Assembly: GCA_964020155.1 (NCBI GenBank)
Contig: OZ026554.1
Location: forward strand, 2,590,327-2,654,326
Direction: 5' to 3'
DNA length: 64,000 nt
Origin: Chondrilla cf. caribensis
Taxonomy: Eukaryota; Porifera; Demospongiae; Chondrillida; Chondrillidae
The number at the start of each line of letters is the position of its first letter. Within the stretch, counting starts at the first letter, position 1. This document shows, in pieces, positions 1 to 12,100 of this stretch. The translations under genes and the position numbers were made by a program. The notes under the pieces are model-generated. The model saw only the letters and a list, made by a program, of their open reading frames with translations. It was not told the origin of the DNA and did no database searches.

Positions 1-288
1 ACTGAAAACCCTTATCATGTCAATCATTATCGATTTATGCTTTCAACCTCATTATCGATTAATACTTTCAACCTGTACATATACGTACGTTCATCCTACA
101 TACGTACATATGCTATGCGTATCTTAGGCTAGATGATCTGGTGAACTAATACCAACTGGTTGAATGTGACACTATTGGTACACCAGGTTTTTATGTAAAC
201 TGATATGTTAGCTGTCGGTGTAGCACTTCTAGTTTCACCATCCAGTACTCACCTAAGCACAGTCCCTCTTTGATTGTGTTTACCACAG

Positions 289-2036
289 TTGGACGAGGTG
301 CACGATTACTGGGGACCTACGGCATCAGGGCCGATTGCCTGGAGGCTCACACCCTCTGAAATTCGCCAAGCACTTTCACTCAGGTTAGCTCCATTCTAGA
401 CCACACCTCCCACAGTGCAGCATGTATCACTGTCATGTACACACCTTACACTGTGTATCACAGTATGTTCAAAAAACTTTGGCATGCATGTAATTTGACC
501 CATGGGACAGTGATCTGGTCTGATCCATTGGTCAATGAGAGAAGTAGAGTCGTCTGTCAAATGTCATTCACAACAAATATTTTGCAAGTGTTCAGGTATC
601 GGGTATCAAGTATCGGGTATTCTTATCTTACCCGGGGAACCATTAGCCAAGGGCTATTGTACGTAAGTGGTATCCAGAGAAGAAAAGAAAGTGTACAAGC
701 ACAAAAACAAACACTATAAACACTATAATATATGTGAAAGTTATAAAAGTTGTATCAATGGGTTGCTACAATGGGTCCTACACATACGTAGATTGTCCAA
801 AGGAGCAAGTGGTCTCTGTTAACAGAAAGCTACCAAATGTACTCTAGTGTATGTGAATAAAAATATCTATGTTGAAACTTTACAACCCGGATGGTACCAA
901 TAATGGTCCCTTGTAAAAGTGGTTTGTACGACGTGCTCAAAGTTATGAGCTGTATGTGCTAGTGATAGTTGCACAATATATGATCAGTGTGTCAAGTGTA
1001 CAACACTCATATGAACTCTGAACTCTGCTCCATGTCCATATCTATTACAAATCACGACCTGGTGTGCGTGTAGGCACTTGCTCATACCTGTTTGCATGCA
1101 AGTGTTATTGTTGTGCTATTAGTGATAAATTAGATGTCTTTTCATTAGTAGGTGTGTATATTGTACTGTCCAGGTAGTGGCATGTACGTATGTATGCATG
1201 TAAAAGATCATCTTACATGCAGTATGAAGTATCTGCTCTGTACTGTCTACTGCTGATGTAAGTCTATCAATGTGGCTCCAGTCCATTAGGTTATGAAATC
1301 TGTAATAAGATATGTGTGGCCATGAGTGGAATCGTAGTGAACCTTTGGGAGTGCCCATTTTGTCCACTGTAGAGACGTTGTCCACTCTTCGGAGGTGAAA
1401 ATGTATTAGCACTAAAAGAAAGTCTATTCTAGTGCCTTGAGAGTGTCCTTTGTATGCAGGTTATTTCTACTACAGTCAAACCTCTTTACAGCAACAATTT
1501 TCACAAGCACAGTCTCTTTGTAACAACATGTCTTGTGGGCAGGATGTATCCATGTACATAGTGATTGTATTGGTTACAACAGCAAACTGGTTATAATGAC
1601 AGGGAAAGTGAGGAACCAAGGGTGATGTTGTGGAGAGGTCTGACTGTATACTAGTATATAAGGGAACACTACCAAGGGTGATGTTGTGGAGAGGTCTGAC
1701 TGTATACTAGTATATAGGGGAACACTACCAAGGGTGATGTTGTGGAGAGGTCTGACTGTATACTGTATATAAGGGAACACTACCAAGGGTGATGTTGTGG
1801 AGAGGTCCGACTGTATACTGTATATAAGGGAACACTACCAAGGGTGATGTTGTGGAGAGGTCCGACTGTATGTCAATTGTCACTCAGAGGTTCCACGGTA
1901 CTCCTCTGTGGGTTCTTATATATCTTCACTACAGTGACAGTGTCATTCACTACTGTCAGTGTCATGCTGCTTGTATATCTGTTCCTTCTACAGGGTGGAC
2001 TTCAAGAACGACGAGGTGGTCAAGCTCAAACTCTAA
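289..2036 (+). CDS. 3' end of an unrecognised gene (last two coding exons)
   Basis: Two exons can be read: 289-383 (after a pyrimidine-rich tract ending CACAG, donor GTTAGC) and 1994-2036 (after TTCTACAG, ending in TAA). They join in phase 2 and give a C-terminus of about 45 residues that includes DYWGPTASGPIAW and ends VKLKL. The composition, rich in W, Y and charged residues, is protein-like, and both splice sites are good. I do not recognise the family. The N-terminal part lies left of the window. The 1.6-kb intron carries a LINE tail (594-735) and an expanded MITE (1473-1868). Confidence 0.5.
594..735 (-). repeat. Solitary 3' tail of a CR1-like LINE
   Basis: This block, holding imperfect repeats of GGTATC followed by a segment containing TACCCGGGGAACC, closely resembles the end of the CR1-like LINE at 37686-37830 (GGGTATC repeats, then TTTACCCTGCGGAACCGTTA and CCAGAAAAGAGAAG). 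Read on the minus strand it is a 3' UTR ending in (GATACCC)n, as expected of a severely 5'-truncated insertion. It lies in the intron of the first gene. Confidence 0.5.
1471..1870. mobile_element. TA-flanked MITE with internally amplified unit
   Basis: The left end is TA-CAGTCAAACCTCTTTACA and the right end, reverse-complemented, is TA-CAGTCGGACCTCTCCACA, so the element has terminal inverted repeats with TA on both flanks, like Tc1/mariner or pogo derivatives. Between them a 54-58-bp unit (from CCAAGGGTGATGTTGTGGAG to the palindrome TATACTAGTATA) occurs about five times, starting near 1617, 1675, 1733, 1784 and 1838. Each unit repeats the right terminal sequence. A short copy of the family lies at 10775-10920. 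No transposase is encoded. Confidence 0.7.
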
Positions 2037-4847
2037 CCAACTGCAAATTAGACATTCATTAATAATACCAAATATAGAGTTTTTGTTGCTCTATATTATA
2101 TATACGTGGGTTCTCCAGCACCCGGTCCTACCCCTAAGCATGTGACAGGAAATTAACGAACCGGAACGAGTAGTAAACGGAGAGTGTAACGAAAGAGACC
2201 TACGTAGATGGTGTAGACCTCGATCGCAATTTTTCTTTCTTGTCGGGCGGACAATTGGTGAATGAAATAAGGAAATAGGTAAGTATGACGCGTTGGCCAT
2301 ACTTGTCTAGCTGAGTGTTACCAGTCTGTGGTTCTGCTTGGATGATCTGTACAATGCTAGTTCGTTCAGCGGATATGTGAAGAGATTCTAGATCTCTTAT
2401 TCCATTGGCATCAGCGGACGTACAGTGGTCTCACTGTAGCTCTCAATCGTGCAACCGTTCAAGTAATGTTGCGCGAGTCGTGCTCTTAGGTAGAAGGCCC
2501 ATTGTCGTGTCGCTTCACCATAATATTATGCCTCCTAACACCCAAATGCGGTTAGGTTTACTTTACGTGTATGCCGTCTTGATTCTCTCGTATGCTAACT
2601 CAGTCCACCATTAATGCATCCGTGGTTATAGATCAATGCAAGACGAATCTTTTCATTGCACATCATCGTACGCATTGGTTACTTTGGAGTCATGCGTGAT
2701 TTAACACAGTTCTGTATGACTATTGTCTTCTTTTACCTAGTTTTTGATGGATTACAATATATGTATTGTGTGTTATTAAGAATTGTTGGTTATTGTTACG
2801 GTGTAGCCCTTTAGAGGCTAATAATGACAGGCTCTACCTCTGTCTATTGTATGCCCACGTCTACTCAACACCCCCATGCTTCGATCCTCCCCCACAGCGT
2901 ATGTGTATGAGCTATGTGTGGTGCTAGCATAGGTACTAAACCTTGCTTGCAGTATGCCCGTGGTGGTAGAATGATGTACTTCTAACATAATTCTGCAAGT
3001 TGTTTGCGAATGATGGTCGATATAACTAGTTGTAGATAGAGCCGTGGCACACCTCATTGATATAGTACTCTCATATGTTTGATGTTCATAAGCTTGACAG
3101 GAAATTATGTTTAGTTCAGGGACATATGGCATCCTCTTGTAAATTTCCCATTTCACTGCTTTTCAGTGATTTCTAATCACAGTTCAAACTTTGCTACATC
3201 ATAAACTCATGTACGCACATAACACTTTGACCAGATTGCTATGTCACTCTGATGAGGGTAGAGTAGGATGAGCGAGATTGAGCATCCTTTTAATCACACT
3301 TATAGTGAACTACGAACAATTGCCTTCAAACATTGAATCACCTAATATCTAACTATGTATGTTTATGTGAATATGGCATTGATATGAGCTTGTCTCATTA
3401 GCTTGATGCCGAGTGTACTTAAGGTTTTCCATTCTGAGTTTCAAATTCCAATTTTTCCCATTCCATCCTCCATGTCTAAAGGCATGTTCTTGTTAAATGG
3501 CTCGAGACACCATAAGCACACCTGTTTGACCAACACAGGTTCCCATGTGTCAAGTTGATGTGCTTTATCAGTGTTGTTTATGTTGAAAGATTAGATGCAC
3601 AGTACTTCCTACTGTATTACAATAATGTCATTTTCAGTTTACTACTAGCACACGTACTTTATGGTTGCTACTGTCGATTGATGTACGTACGTATTTTGGC
3701 ATGAGTCGCACTACTTAGCTACAGACTCCAATATTTGCGATTTCTAGATTTTTAGTTTTCAGTCTATACATTTGGTGATGTATCAGCACGAGAATTGATC
3801 TCTGATTTGAATGCGTATTGTGGAGTTTGCAGTGTACAAAACTGTCCTCATTAATAATATGTTTGGGTTAAGGTAAATAATGCCGTATTTGAATCTCAAT
3901 TTTGTGGTAGACTAGTGCTTGTATCTAGCTTATTAACTTTTTAAAATTAATTGGACATGCCATCTGCATCATCTCTTTACATCCTGTGGGTCATGGCACT
4001 GCAATTTTATTAGTTCAAGGTTAGATCCATAAAGTTGCATTGCACCAATCACGATAATGGAGTTGCGATACCAGGTCCATACTGACTTAGAGGAAGAACT
4101 ACGTACTACACCCCCCAAACAACCGGGTGATATCCAATGCTGTAAATGTTTTCTCGCGTGTGTGGTTACTTCAGTTGCAATGACATGGCTGGCCTATAGG
4201 CACGAGTGTGTCTATTGCTTTGTGTACCTTGTTTGTACTGTAGGTACTATCAGTAGAGATTGTGGAGCATTCATTTGTGATTTGTAACACAGTCCTGTCT
4301 GCACTCACTTAGTAAGTAGGTACCTCAAGGGCACACCAATCTAGAATAATGTCTTTAATATCAGAGATACGTACTTATCTGTAGTGGTTGATGTAGTATA
4401 CGTACCTAAAAAGCTAGGGACCAAGTAAGGTGTGTGTTTTAACGGGAGTATTTTAGTGGTAAGTGATATCCTAAACCTCACACACGATAATTGTCTGTTG
4501 TGAGTATAATCTATTATCATGATTAGAGAAAATAGTAGAATATAAAAGAGTTTCAATGTTCAAAGTAAACATACTTGCTAAAACGATAGTTACAATGCAG
4601 TATTTCAGTAGGATGCCATACGTAATTGTCCATACCAACTATCACAATTAATCAGATTGTCTAATAATTATTGCCCAACACTAGAGTATGAACATGTGTA
4701 CAAGAGTACTTACCAAGCAAGTTGTACAGATGTGTTGTTAGTATACGTATACAAGAATATCTGTATTCTTAATATTCACGTATGTACATAACATATAATA
4801 TGTGTATGCAATGTAGGTTTTATTCATAAAGTCAAGTGGTTGTGATA
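2037..4847. other. Intergenic region upstream of the formin gene
   Basis: No coding region is supported here. A stretch at about 2110-2290 is richer in CpG than its surroundings and ends in a good donor (GGAAATAG|GTAAGT near 2280), so it could hold a non-coding first exon and promoter of the formin. Around 4035-4150 there is a diverged copy of the start of formin exon 1. The rest is AT-rich and unremarkable. Confidence 0.35.
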
Positions 4848-6085
4848 ATGAGTCTGTACAGGCTTGGAGGAAGAACTACCTCATCCCCCAAATATGTGGG
4901 AGATATCCAAGGTCCTGTGCTACAAAATGCCGTGGTGAGTCTTCTTGTCCCTCCTAGTATGTATGTGCATTGCACCAGTCATGATAACGGGCACCACACG
5001 TACAACCACAGGAATAGGGCATACACTGTATGTCACAAACTGTATTGCACATGCTCACATATGTACATGTGTACATTTTCATAGTATAAGACTACAGAAG
5101 ATCAGAGAAGAATTGAATTGATGAACAAAGTCAAGGTTTGTATTGAATTTGTATTATCATTGTGATTGAGGTATACGTACCTCATCCTCAAGTTCCCATT
5201 CTAATGGTCAGGGATAATATGTCAGACATTGGTGTTAGATTAGCCACCTTGTATGTGGGGGTATCCTAAATGTCCAGTACCTACGTATATACATAGTACC
5301 CAGAGCACTTGCGCACTAGATGCTATCTATTGTCAGGGTTATTACATCTATTTGATGTGAGCCCTCGGCCATATTGGCTACTGTGCTAGTGTCCCATACA
5401 TGAATCACATTAGTATTACTTGTATATACTACATACGTGTGTGCATACATATGGTGTATGTATGGTATGCATGCCGCTTATACCGTAGCTGGCACCCAAT
5501 TGCCAATGTACGGAATACCAGTCTGTGTTATGTGAGTAGTCTGTACCCATTTCCTGGAGAAATGGTATTGTAAGGATGGTATTGTACAATGATCACATGT
5601 AATATGTCAATGTGTACCTCTGTGCTTCCCTGCCTTTTATGGATTCTGTAATTTTTGGAGTATGAGATAAGCATTGAAGGAAATGTTTCATGTGGCTATC
5701 ACTTTGATACTGCATTTCTCCTGGATTCTAATAGAATGGGGAACTGACCATTCAAGTAGCCATGGAAATGGCTCAGAACCTTGGACTGTACGAGGAGCGG
5801 TCTGTGTCCAGTGTGTTGCACAACTTCAGCATATACAAGTATACACAAGGTCGCCTCTCACAGCGGCTCATAATCCAGGTTGGTGTTTAGACGCATACCA
5901 TTACTGTGTACTATTATGCTGCTCAAATGTTCATTGTTTATATAAGTGCATGTTTGTTTGCTTAGTTTGATTTTGAGGCAAAAGTTCTCAAGACCATACA
6001 ACAAGGGAGAACCAGCAAGCTGGCTGACTTCAGTGATGTTCAGAGTTACACTTGTGAAGTATGTTTGGTTTAACTTCGGGAAATG

Positions 6086-6132
<47 letters not shown>

Positions 6133-6135
6133 CTT

Positions 6136-6198
<63 letters not shown>

Positions 6199-9100
6199 GG
6201 GTGTGTGTTCATATGAATTGATTTGCATTTGACATGATTGGTTAGTTGATGAGTTAGATTTAGACCCCTTGTAATATTAGAAGTACTATGGAGTACTCAG
6301 GAAGCTCTATTGACCAGGTCCATTTTTCCTGGTAGAAGCCTTGTGAAGTATTAATGATAATGTAATAGTTTTTTTTTATTTGCCCATAATAATATAGCAA
6401 AATTGAGGCAGCTAATAGAAGTGTTGTGGTATTACAGAGGGATACAGTACCTGGTATGTGTTAATGGGGCTTCAAAGTCTCCCCACACACACAAAGTGTC
6501 CTGCACAGCTTTTTAACTATGCATTTATACTCTAGCTAAATGGAATGTTCTCGTGTGTGTGTGTGATCATCAATGTTTTATTTTTTTTAGGATGGAGACC
6601 GGATTGCAATTGAATTTGTCCAGGATGTTCCTGATTTTGAGTTTGAAACGGATCTGAATGATAAAGCTCAGGTTTGTAGCAACACGCATGTACACACACA
6701 CGCACACACATACACAACACATGTATGTGCATCGTCTTCTTAATTTTGGGAAATATACAATACATACACTTACTAGTTGTGATGCATATGTATAGTTTGT
6801 GACCCTATATTATGTATGTATGTGTATATGTCATACCTTGCACAGTACAGCTTCCAAGCTGTGCACAACCAGTGCACGACCTCCTGTAGACTATGCCTAA
6901 CCCATCCATTTTACATACTATGCCTAACCCAACACCCCTACAACGACACATTCCATTGAAACCTGTATTTGCCTTTGTTTGTCTTCACTTAATAGTTTCA
7001 ATCTACACGTATTACGAGTTGCCACCTTTAACTAACTACCAATAACTGTTGACATGTCTTGTTTTGGTATACCCTAAGACTAGTGATTTCATTTGTTGTG
7101 CTGTGTATTTATTGCATACAGAGAAGTAATTACTTCATAATTTTCATTTGATATAACTAGACTTAGGATGTAATATCCTAAAATTGATGAGACCTTGTGA
7201 TTGATTCGTACATGCCTTACTCTAATGATGATACTGTTAAACATCATGTTGCTAGCAACATGCTCATGTGCGTTTGTACAATATGTGTGTGGGCTTGTGT
7301 TTGGTTTGATGTTTGTAATGGACCACTTTGTGAGAGCTTAAAACTGACTGAATCGAAAACCTTGCTCAGTGATGCTCAGCTGTATATGTTAAAACTGAAT
7401 TAAGTCTTATTGAAAATGAAGTTTTATTATACAGCCCGTCTTTGTATAGTACATTTGTCATACTCCGTATTAGTGCTGTGCTAATAATTGAATTAATATT
7501 GGGGTCAGTGTTGGTACAAATTAACTGTTATGTAAATATAAAACAAATATTGGTGTTTTGTGTAACCCTTTGTTTATTGGCTATCAGTCAGTTGACTGAT
7601 GCTGACTATGGGAATTGTCCACATCTCAGTGAAATATTAGAGTTAGTGCATGATTGATAACTTTATGCATGTGCAGTATCTACTGTACATAATTGTTATG
7701 TGTATGGACGTCCGGTAGACATGCATAATTCATTTATACAATTATTACATGTAGGTGTATATCTGTGTATGTATTGTATTAGCTCACTGGCATGGTACAT
7801 ACATCTACAGTATATTTCAGTGTGTACGTACATGTACGTACGTATGTTTGTTGTGGTTGAAAATATAATTTATAGAACATAATAATATAAGACCATAAGA
7901 TTTCTGTTTCATTGTGTAGACATGCAGTATAGTACATGTACACTGTACACTGTTTGATTTCACTGTGGTGTTTTGATTCCAGGTTTGAGTTAGATTCTGT
8001 CGTCAGTACTGATTACCAATGTGACTTCTGTTTGAATACAGTCTCGAAGCCCCAATTCACGTATTGTTCTAGTTCTGTTCTGGTGTTGCGAATGATAGAC
8101 ATTTTATACTGCATATACACATATAGTCCAATACAACATATCATACAATGTGAATGTGATTACTAATGTCCTGCCTGGCTTCCAGCAAATAAATCTTGAA
8201 CAATGGATTCCGTTTGGTGTCCTGTGCTGAGTGGCTTATCATGTACATGCAGTCGTTCCTTTGATCAACCCCTCAATTGGAGTACAAGTGTGGATACAAC
8301 CCTTGAGTGCATGCAGTACAGAACTGATATTGTACAAACATACTATATATGTTAATGTTACATGGAATATTTTTACATGTACATGTGTGTTACAATAGGG
8401 TGGTTGTTTCTTTTGTAGATTATTCGACTTTTGAAGGGTATTGGCGAGTACAACAGTCGTGTCGTGGAAGGCAGTAGTACAGGTGAGAGCCTCATGCTGT
8501 GCGGAAACAGTTTGCATAATGTTTTGTGTTTTTCTGTTTGTGGTATAGTTTGAACATGCATACTGTACGGAGGTTTGGTGCAAGGTGATCACTTAAGTTT
8601 GTTGCACATCATACGGCCATCTTAAGGGTAATATTTTGAGGGGTATTAACATCACCAAATATAGTGAGTGATGCGAAGATTGCTAAAAATAGTACTCTCA
8701 ACAATTCGTGTACAAAAATAATAATATATGCAAATTTTTCTATGTATGTATTATTATGCATAAATGGAAAAATATTGCATAATATAAATAATGCTATGAT
8801 AATAGGATATAAGTGTTTCACTGATGTCTGCACCTGATTGTCTGTCTTGAAGGTATCCTTATTGTCTTCTCCCTCCAAATCGCCTTCTCTTCTCTCCAAA
8901 TCATCTACTTCAACATCCCCCTCTGAATCGTCTGTGTCTCTCTACCTTCTGAAATATTTATGACTTCTTTTTTCGGAATTGTTTGGATCACAACGTAGCC
9001 ATTTCCAGAAACAAAAAATATTATTATTACTTTAATTGTGCTTGCTCTGGGCCTGTCGTTGCTATACTCAGTATGCATGTACACTCAAAGAAGTGCCGAT

Positions 9101-12100
9101 AAATTATGGGAGTTTTTTATTTGCATGTATGTACAGATCAAAGTGAAGCCATATTAGCGGCCACTGTCACAGCTAGTGTTGGAGGTAACAGTGAATCGAA
9201 AGTGCTCAAAGAAGGCTTGCTGGAGAAGAAAGGTCACAATGCTGGGTTTTTTGCCTGGCCTAAGCGTTTTGTCAGAATCACAAAGGGAGAATTGTTCTAT
9301 GCCAAACCTGATGAAAAGGAGGTTAGTTTATTTCTCATCTCTTCAAGCCAGCCAGTGAGCACCTTGTCTTTGTAGACTAGCTGTTTTTGATTACCTTCTC
9401 CTTTACAACGGTTGAATTTTAAATTTCCCTTCAGGCATTTTTGTTCAATCTTTGACATATGTAAGTATATACCAAAGTGTGTGCATATATACGCTAACTG
9501 GAAACTGCTGAACAACATTGGCATTAGTTTTTCACACTATATTGTAGTGGTATTCTATGAGTAGTCTCTGGATTCATAATCCTTGTTCTTCCATTAGTCC
9601 AGACAACATGCAGTACAGTACATGTACAGTATGTGTATGTTTTTTTACATGATACATGCACACAGTGAGTGTACAAGTGTACGTACATAGATTTCTCAGA
9701 ATTGGCAGGGGTCTAGGATTTCATCACAGTGACTTCACAGTCTGGTCACAACTGCACCTGCTATGTCTCTTACCTATTCTTCAGGACCCCCTAAACATCA
9801 TTGATCTTCACCCGGCTAAAGTGTCAATACTGAAAGCGGAGAGCAACATTATCAACGTTGTCACCCTGCACAATAACCGCAGTTTCAGGTTTGTTGAGTG
9901 TTGGAGGCTTTGCAGGCGAATGAAGGCAGTTTGCAAACTGTGGGATATGCGTACGTACATACTTACACAAAGTGTGGTAGGGTACATTGTTGTTGTCTAC
10001 ATCGATCTGGTATTCAGCAAGGCTGCTTATGGTCTACTCCTCTTTCACACACTTGTACACCAATGGGGAGATCTTTGGGGGTGTTAGTGAGACTTGACTT
10101 TCTGTATAAAATTAATGTAAAAGTGTACAATGGATTATTTGTGTATTTCTTATGCATTATGTACATATGTTATGTGTGTACATCCTATTATTACAGTAAA
10201 TGGATGTATAGGTAAAAAGTGTTCTGTTTAATTTCTTTTCAGTTTTCGTGTACCAACTGGAACCAAGAAGAAGTTGATAGAGTGCGAGAGAGATGAGTGG
10301 TTTTCGGTAAGAAACTAGTTGGCATACTTTGTGTGGGTAAAAACACATCCCTGGTGTATGTATGTGCATAAAGAGTGAATGTTGGGTGTGTTTTGTTGTA
10401 AACCTTCAGGGACAGTGCAGTGGAATTTTCCTTGTGGGGTATGCACACACACATACGAGCATCCTGATTTATGAGAAACTTCAGTTTAGTTCAAAAGCGC
10501 TACCTGCTGTATGTACCCACTCAATATACGTCTATCAAGGTATCTGCGGTACATACCTCCAGATGGAGCGCAGTTGTGTATGTATACCATCAGAATGCCT
10601 GTACACACATAAGCTGTATGTGTCTCATACAGATATTGAAATACAGACACCTTTGTGTCTCTAGAGGAGGTGGTTAGGTGAATAGGTCCTTACTGAAACT
10701 ATACCACTGACACATACATGAAATTCGCAGTAAGCATTGCGTCTGCATAATATTATTATGTTCCCAAATGTACACAGTCAAACCTCTTTACAACAGCACT
10801 TTTACAAGTACAGTCTCTCAAGTACACTGCCAAGGGTGATGTTGTGGAGAGGTCTGACTGTATACCAGTATACAAGGGAACACTACCAAGGGTGCCTGAT
10901 GTTGTGAAGACGTTTGACTGTACAATGTTGAGTAGTATCATTGTATCTGATATGTATTACTAATTGTGATCAGTTTGGTGAGGGAGTTTTGATCAAGGGA
11001 AAAACGCAATTCCTATCTTTGTGTGCATAGCTGCTGTAATTATGCCTTGGTCTGCGCATGCGCAGAGCGGCGGCATACGGTAGTGTGTTTGTGTGTGTGT
11101 CCGTCTGTCCCTCTGTCCGTCTGTCTGTGTAATAACTGTTCAGCGGCTGAAATGAAAGTGCAAGTAAAAGGCTTTATAGGCTTCTCGAAATGTTTTCTTG
11201 GATTTACATTTGTGGATTTGGCGCTTTCATTTGAGTAGCAGGTGGACATTTATGTATTTAGACAGGCATCCCATAAGGTCTATCCAAACAAAGCCGTATG
11301 TTTTACTTATAATTCACACAAATATTATTCAGGCTATGATGGAAGCCATGGAAGAAATGGATGTTAAATCTCCAATTTCAAGATCTGTCACATGTGAGAA
11401 TTGACTATTAGTTTGTTTGTTGCTCTGAGTGTATTAATGCATTTGTATTCCCTATAATGACAAAATGCTCTAGGTTGTAATTTGATTAATCGGATTCAAT
11501 TTAAATACAATGTCCCTTTGCCAAACTGGGGGGTCCTGTGTAATAGGGAAGAAATATCCAATGAATCAGTTGAATTAGTTTAGTATTTCATTATCATCTG
11601 TATTGTCCTGTGTGATGTGCAGGTTGATAGAATAGGCCTTTTAGACAAATACATGCATACAACACACACACTTAGCAAACACACCCACACAAATACACCC
11701 ACACACGCATGCACGCACGCACACGCACACACACATACACACACAAACATGCATGCACACACACATGCATTGACATATAACACTTGTATGTATACTATGT
11801 ATCCATGACAATACTTCTATGTTATGTATTTCATATGTAATATTCTATTTATCCGAACTACTCCTTTGTATTCGTGCATGTGTGCATTGCTATAGTGAAG
11901 GAACAGAAAGCCCTGTCACAGCGAACCACACTGCAGCGGATGAGCCAACGATTCAAGAACCGCCTATCGATGTCGGTGGACGATTCTCTCTACGGTGATA
12001 CGAAACGTCCAAGTACTACTCCTGTTGGTACTGCCCCAAATCATTCTCAAATGGATAATTTCCCGCAACAGAATGGTTCCGTCATGGATGAAAACCAGCA

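Larger units (their letters stand above)
4848..8482 (+). other. Formin exons 1-5: N-terminal region of unknown fold
   Basis: Five exons give about 156 residues with no motif I can assign firmly. The stretch with VAMEMAQNLGLYEERSV has the spacing of a ubiquitin-like or FERM-F1 helix. The stretch DGDRIAIEFVQDVPDFEFE followed by a helix around IIRLLKGIGEYNSR could close a PH-like fold. Exon 5 (8419-8482) is the only short exon found that converts phase 0 to the phase 1 needed by exon 6, which supports it. The ATG at 4848 lies just after a possible acceptor at 4816. Confidence 0.6.

Noticed and set aside
1617..1870. CRISPR-like array
   Set aside because: Units are contiguous 54-58-bp tandem repeats without unique spacers, bounded by MITE ends in a eukaryotic intron.
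4057..4287. Plus-strand open frame starting MELRYQVHTD as formin exon 1
   Set aside because: It has no donor in a phase that fits exon 2 at 5735, whereas the exon at 4848-4934 does. It is kept only as a possible duplicate.
7977..8166. Additional formin exon after GATTCCAG at 7981
   Set aside because: The frame is open, but no acceptable donor in a usable phase follows, and the short exon at 8419-8482 already satisfies the phase change.
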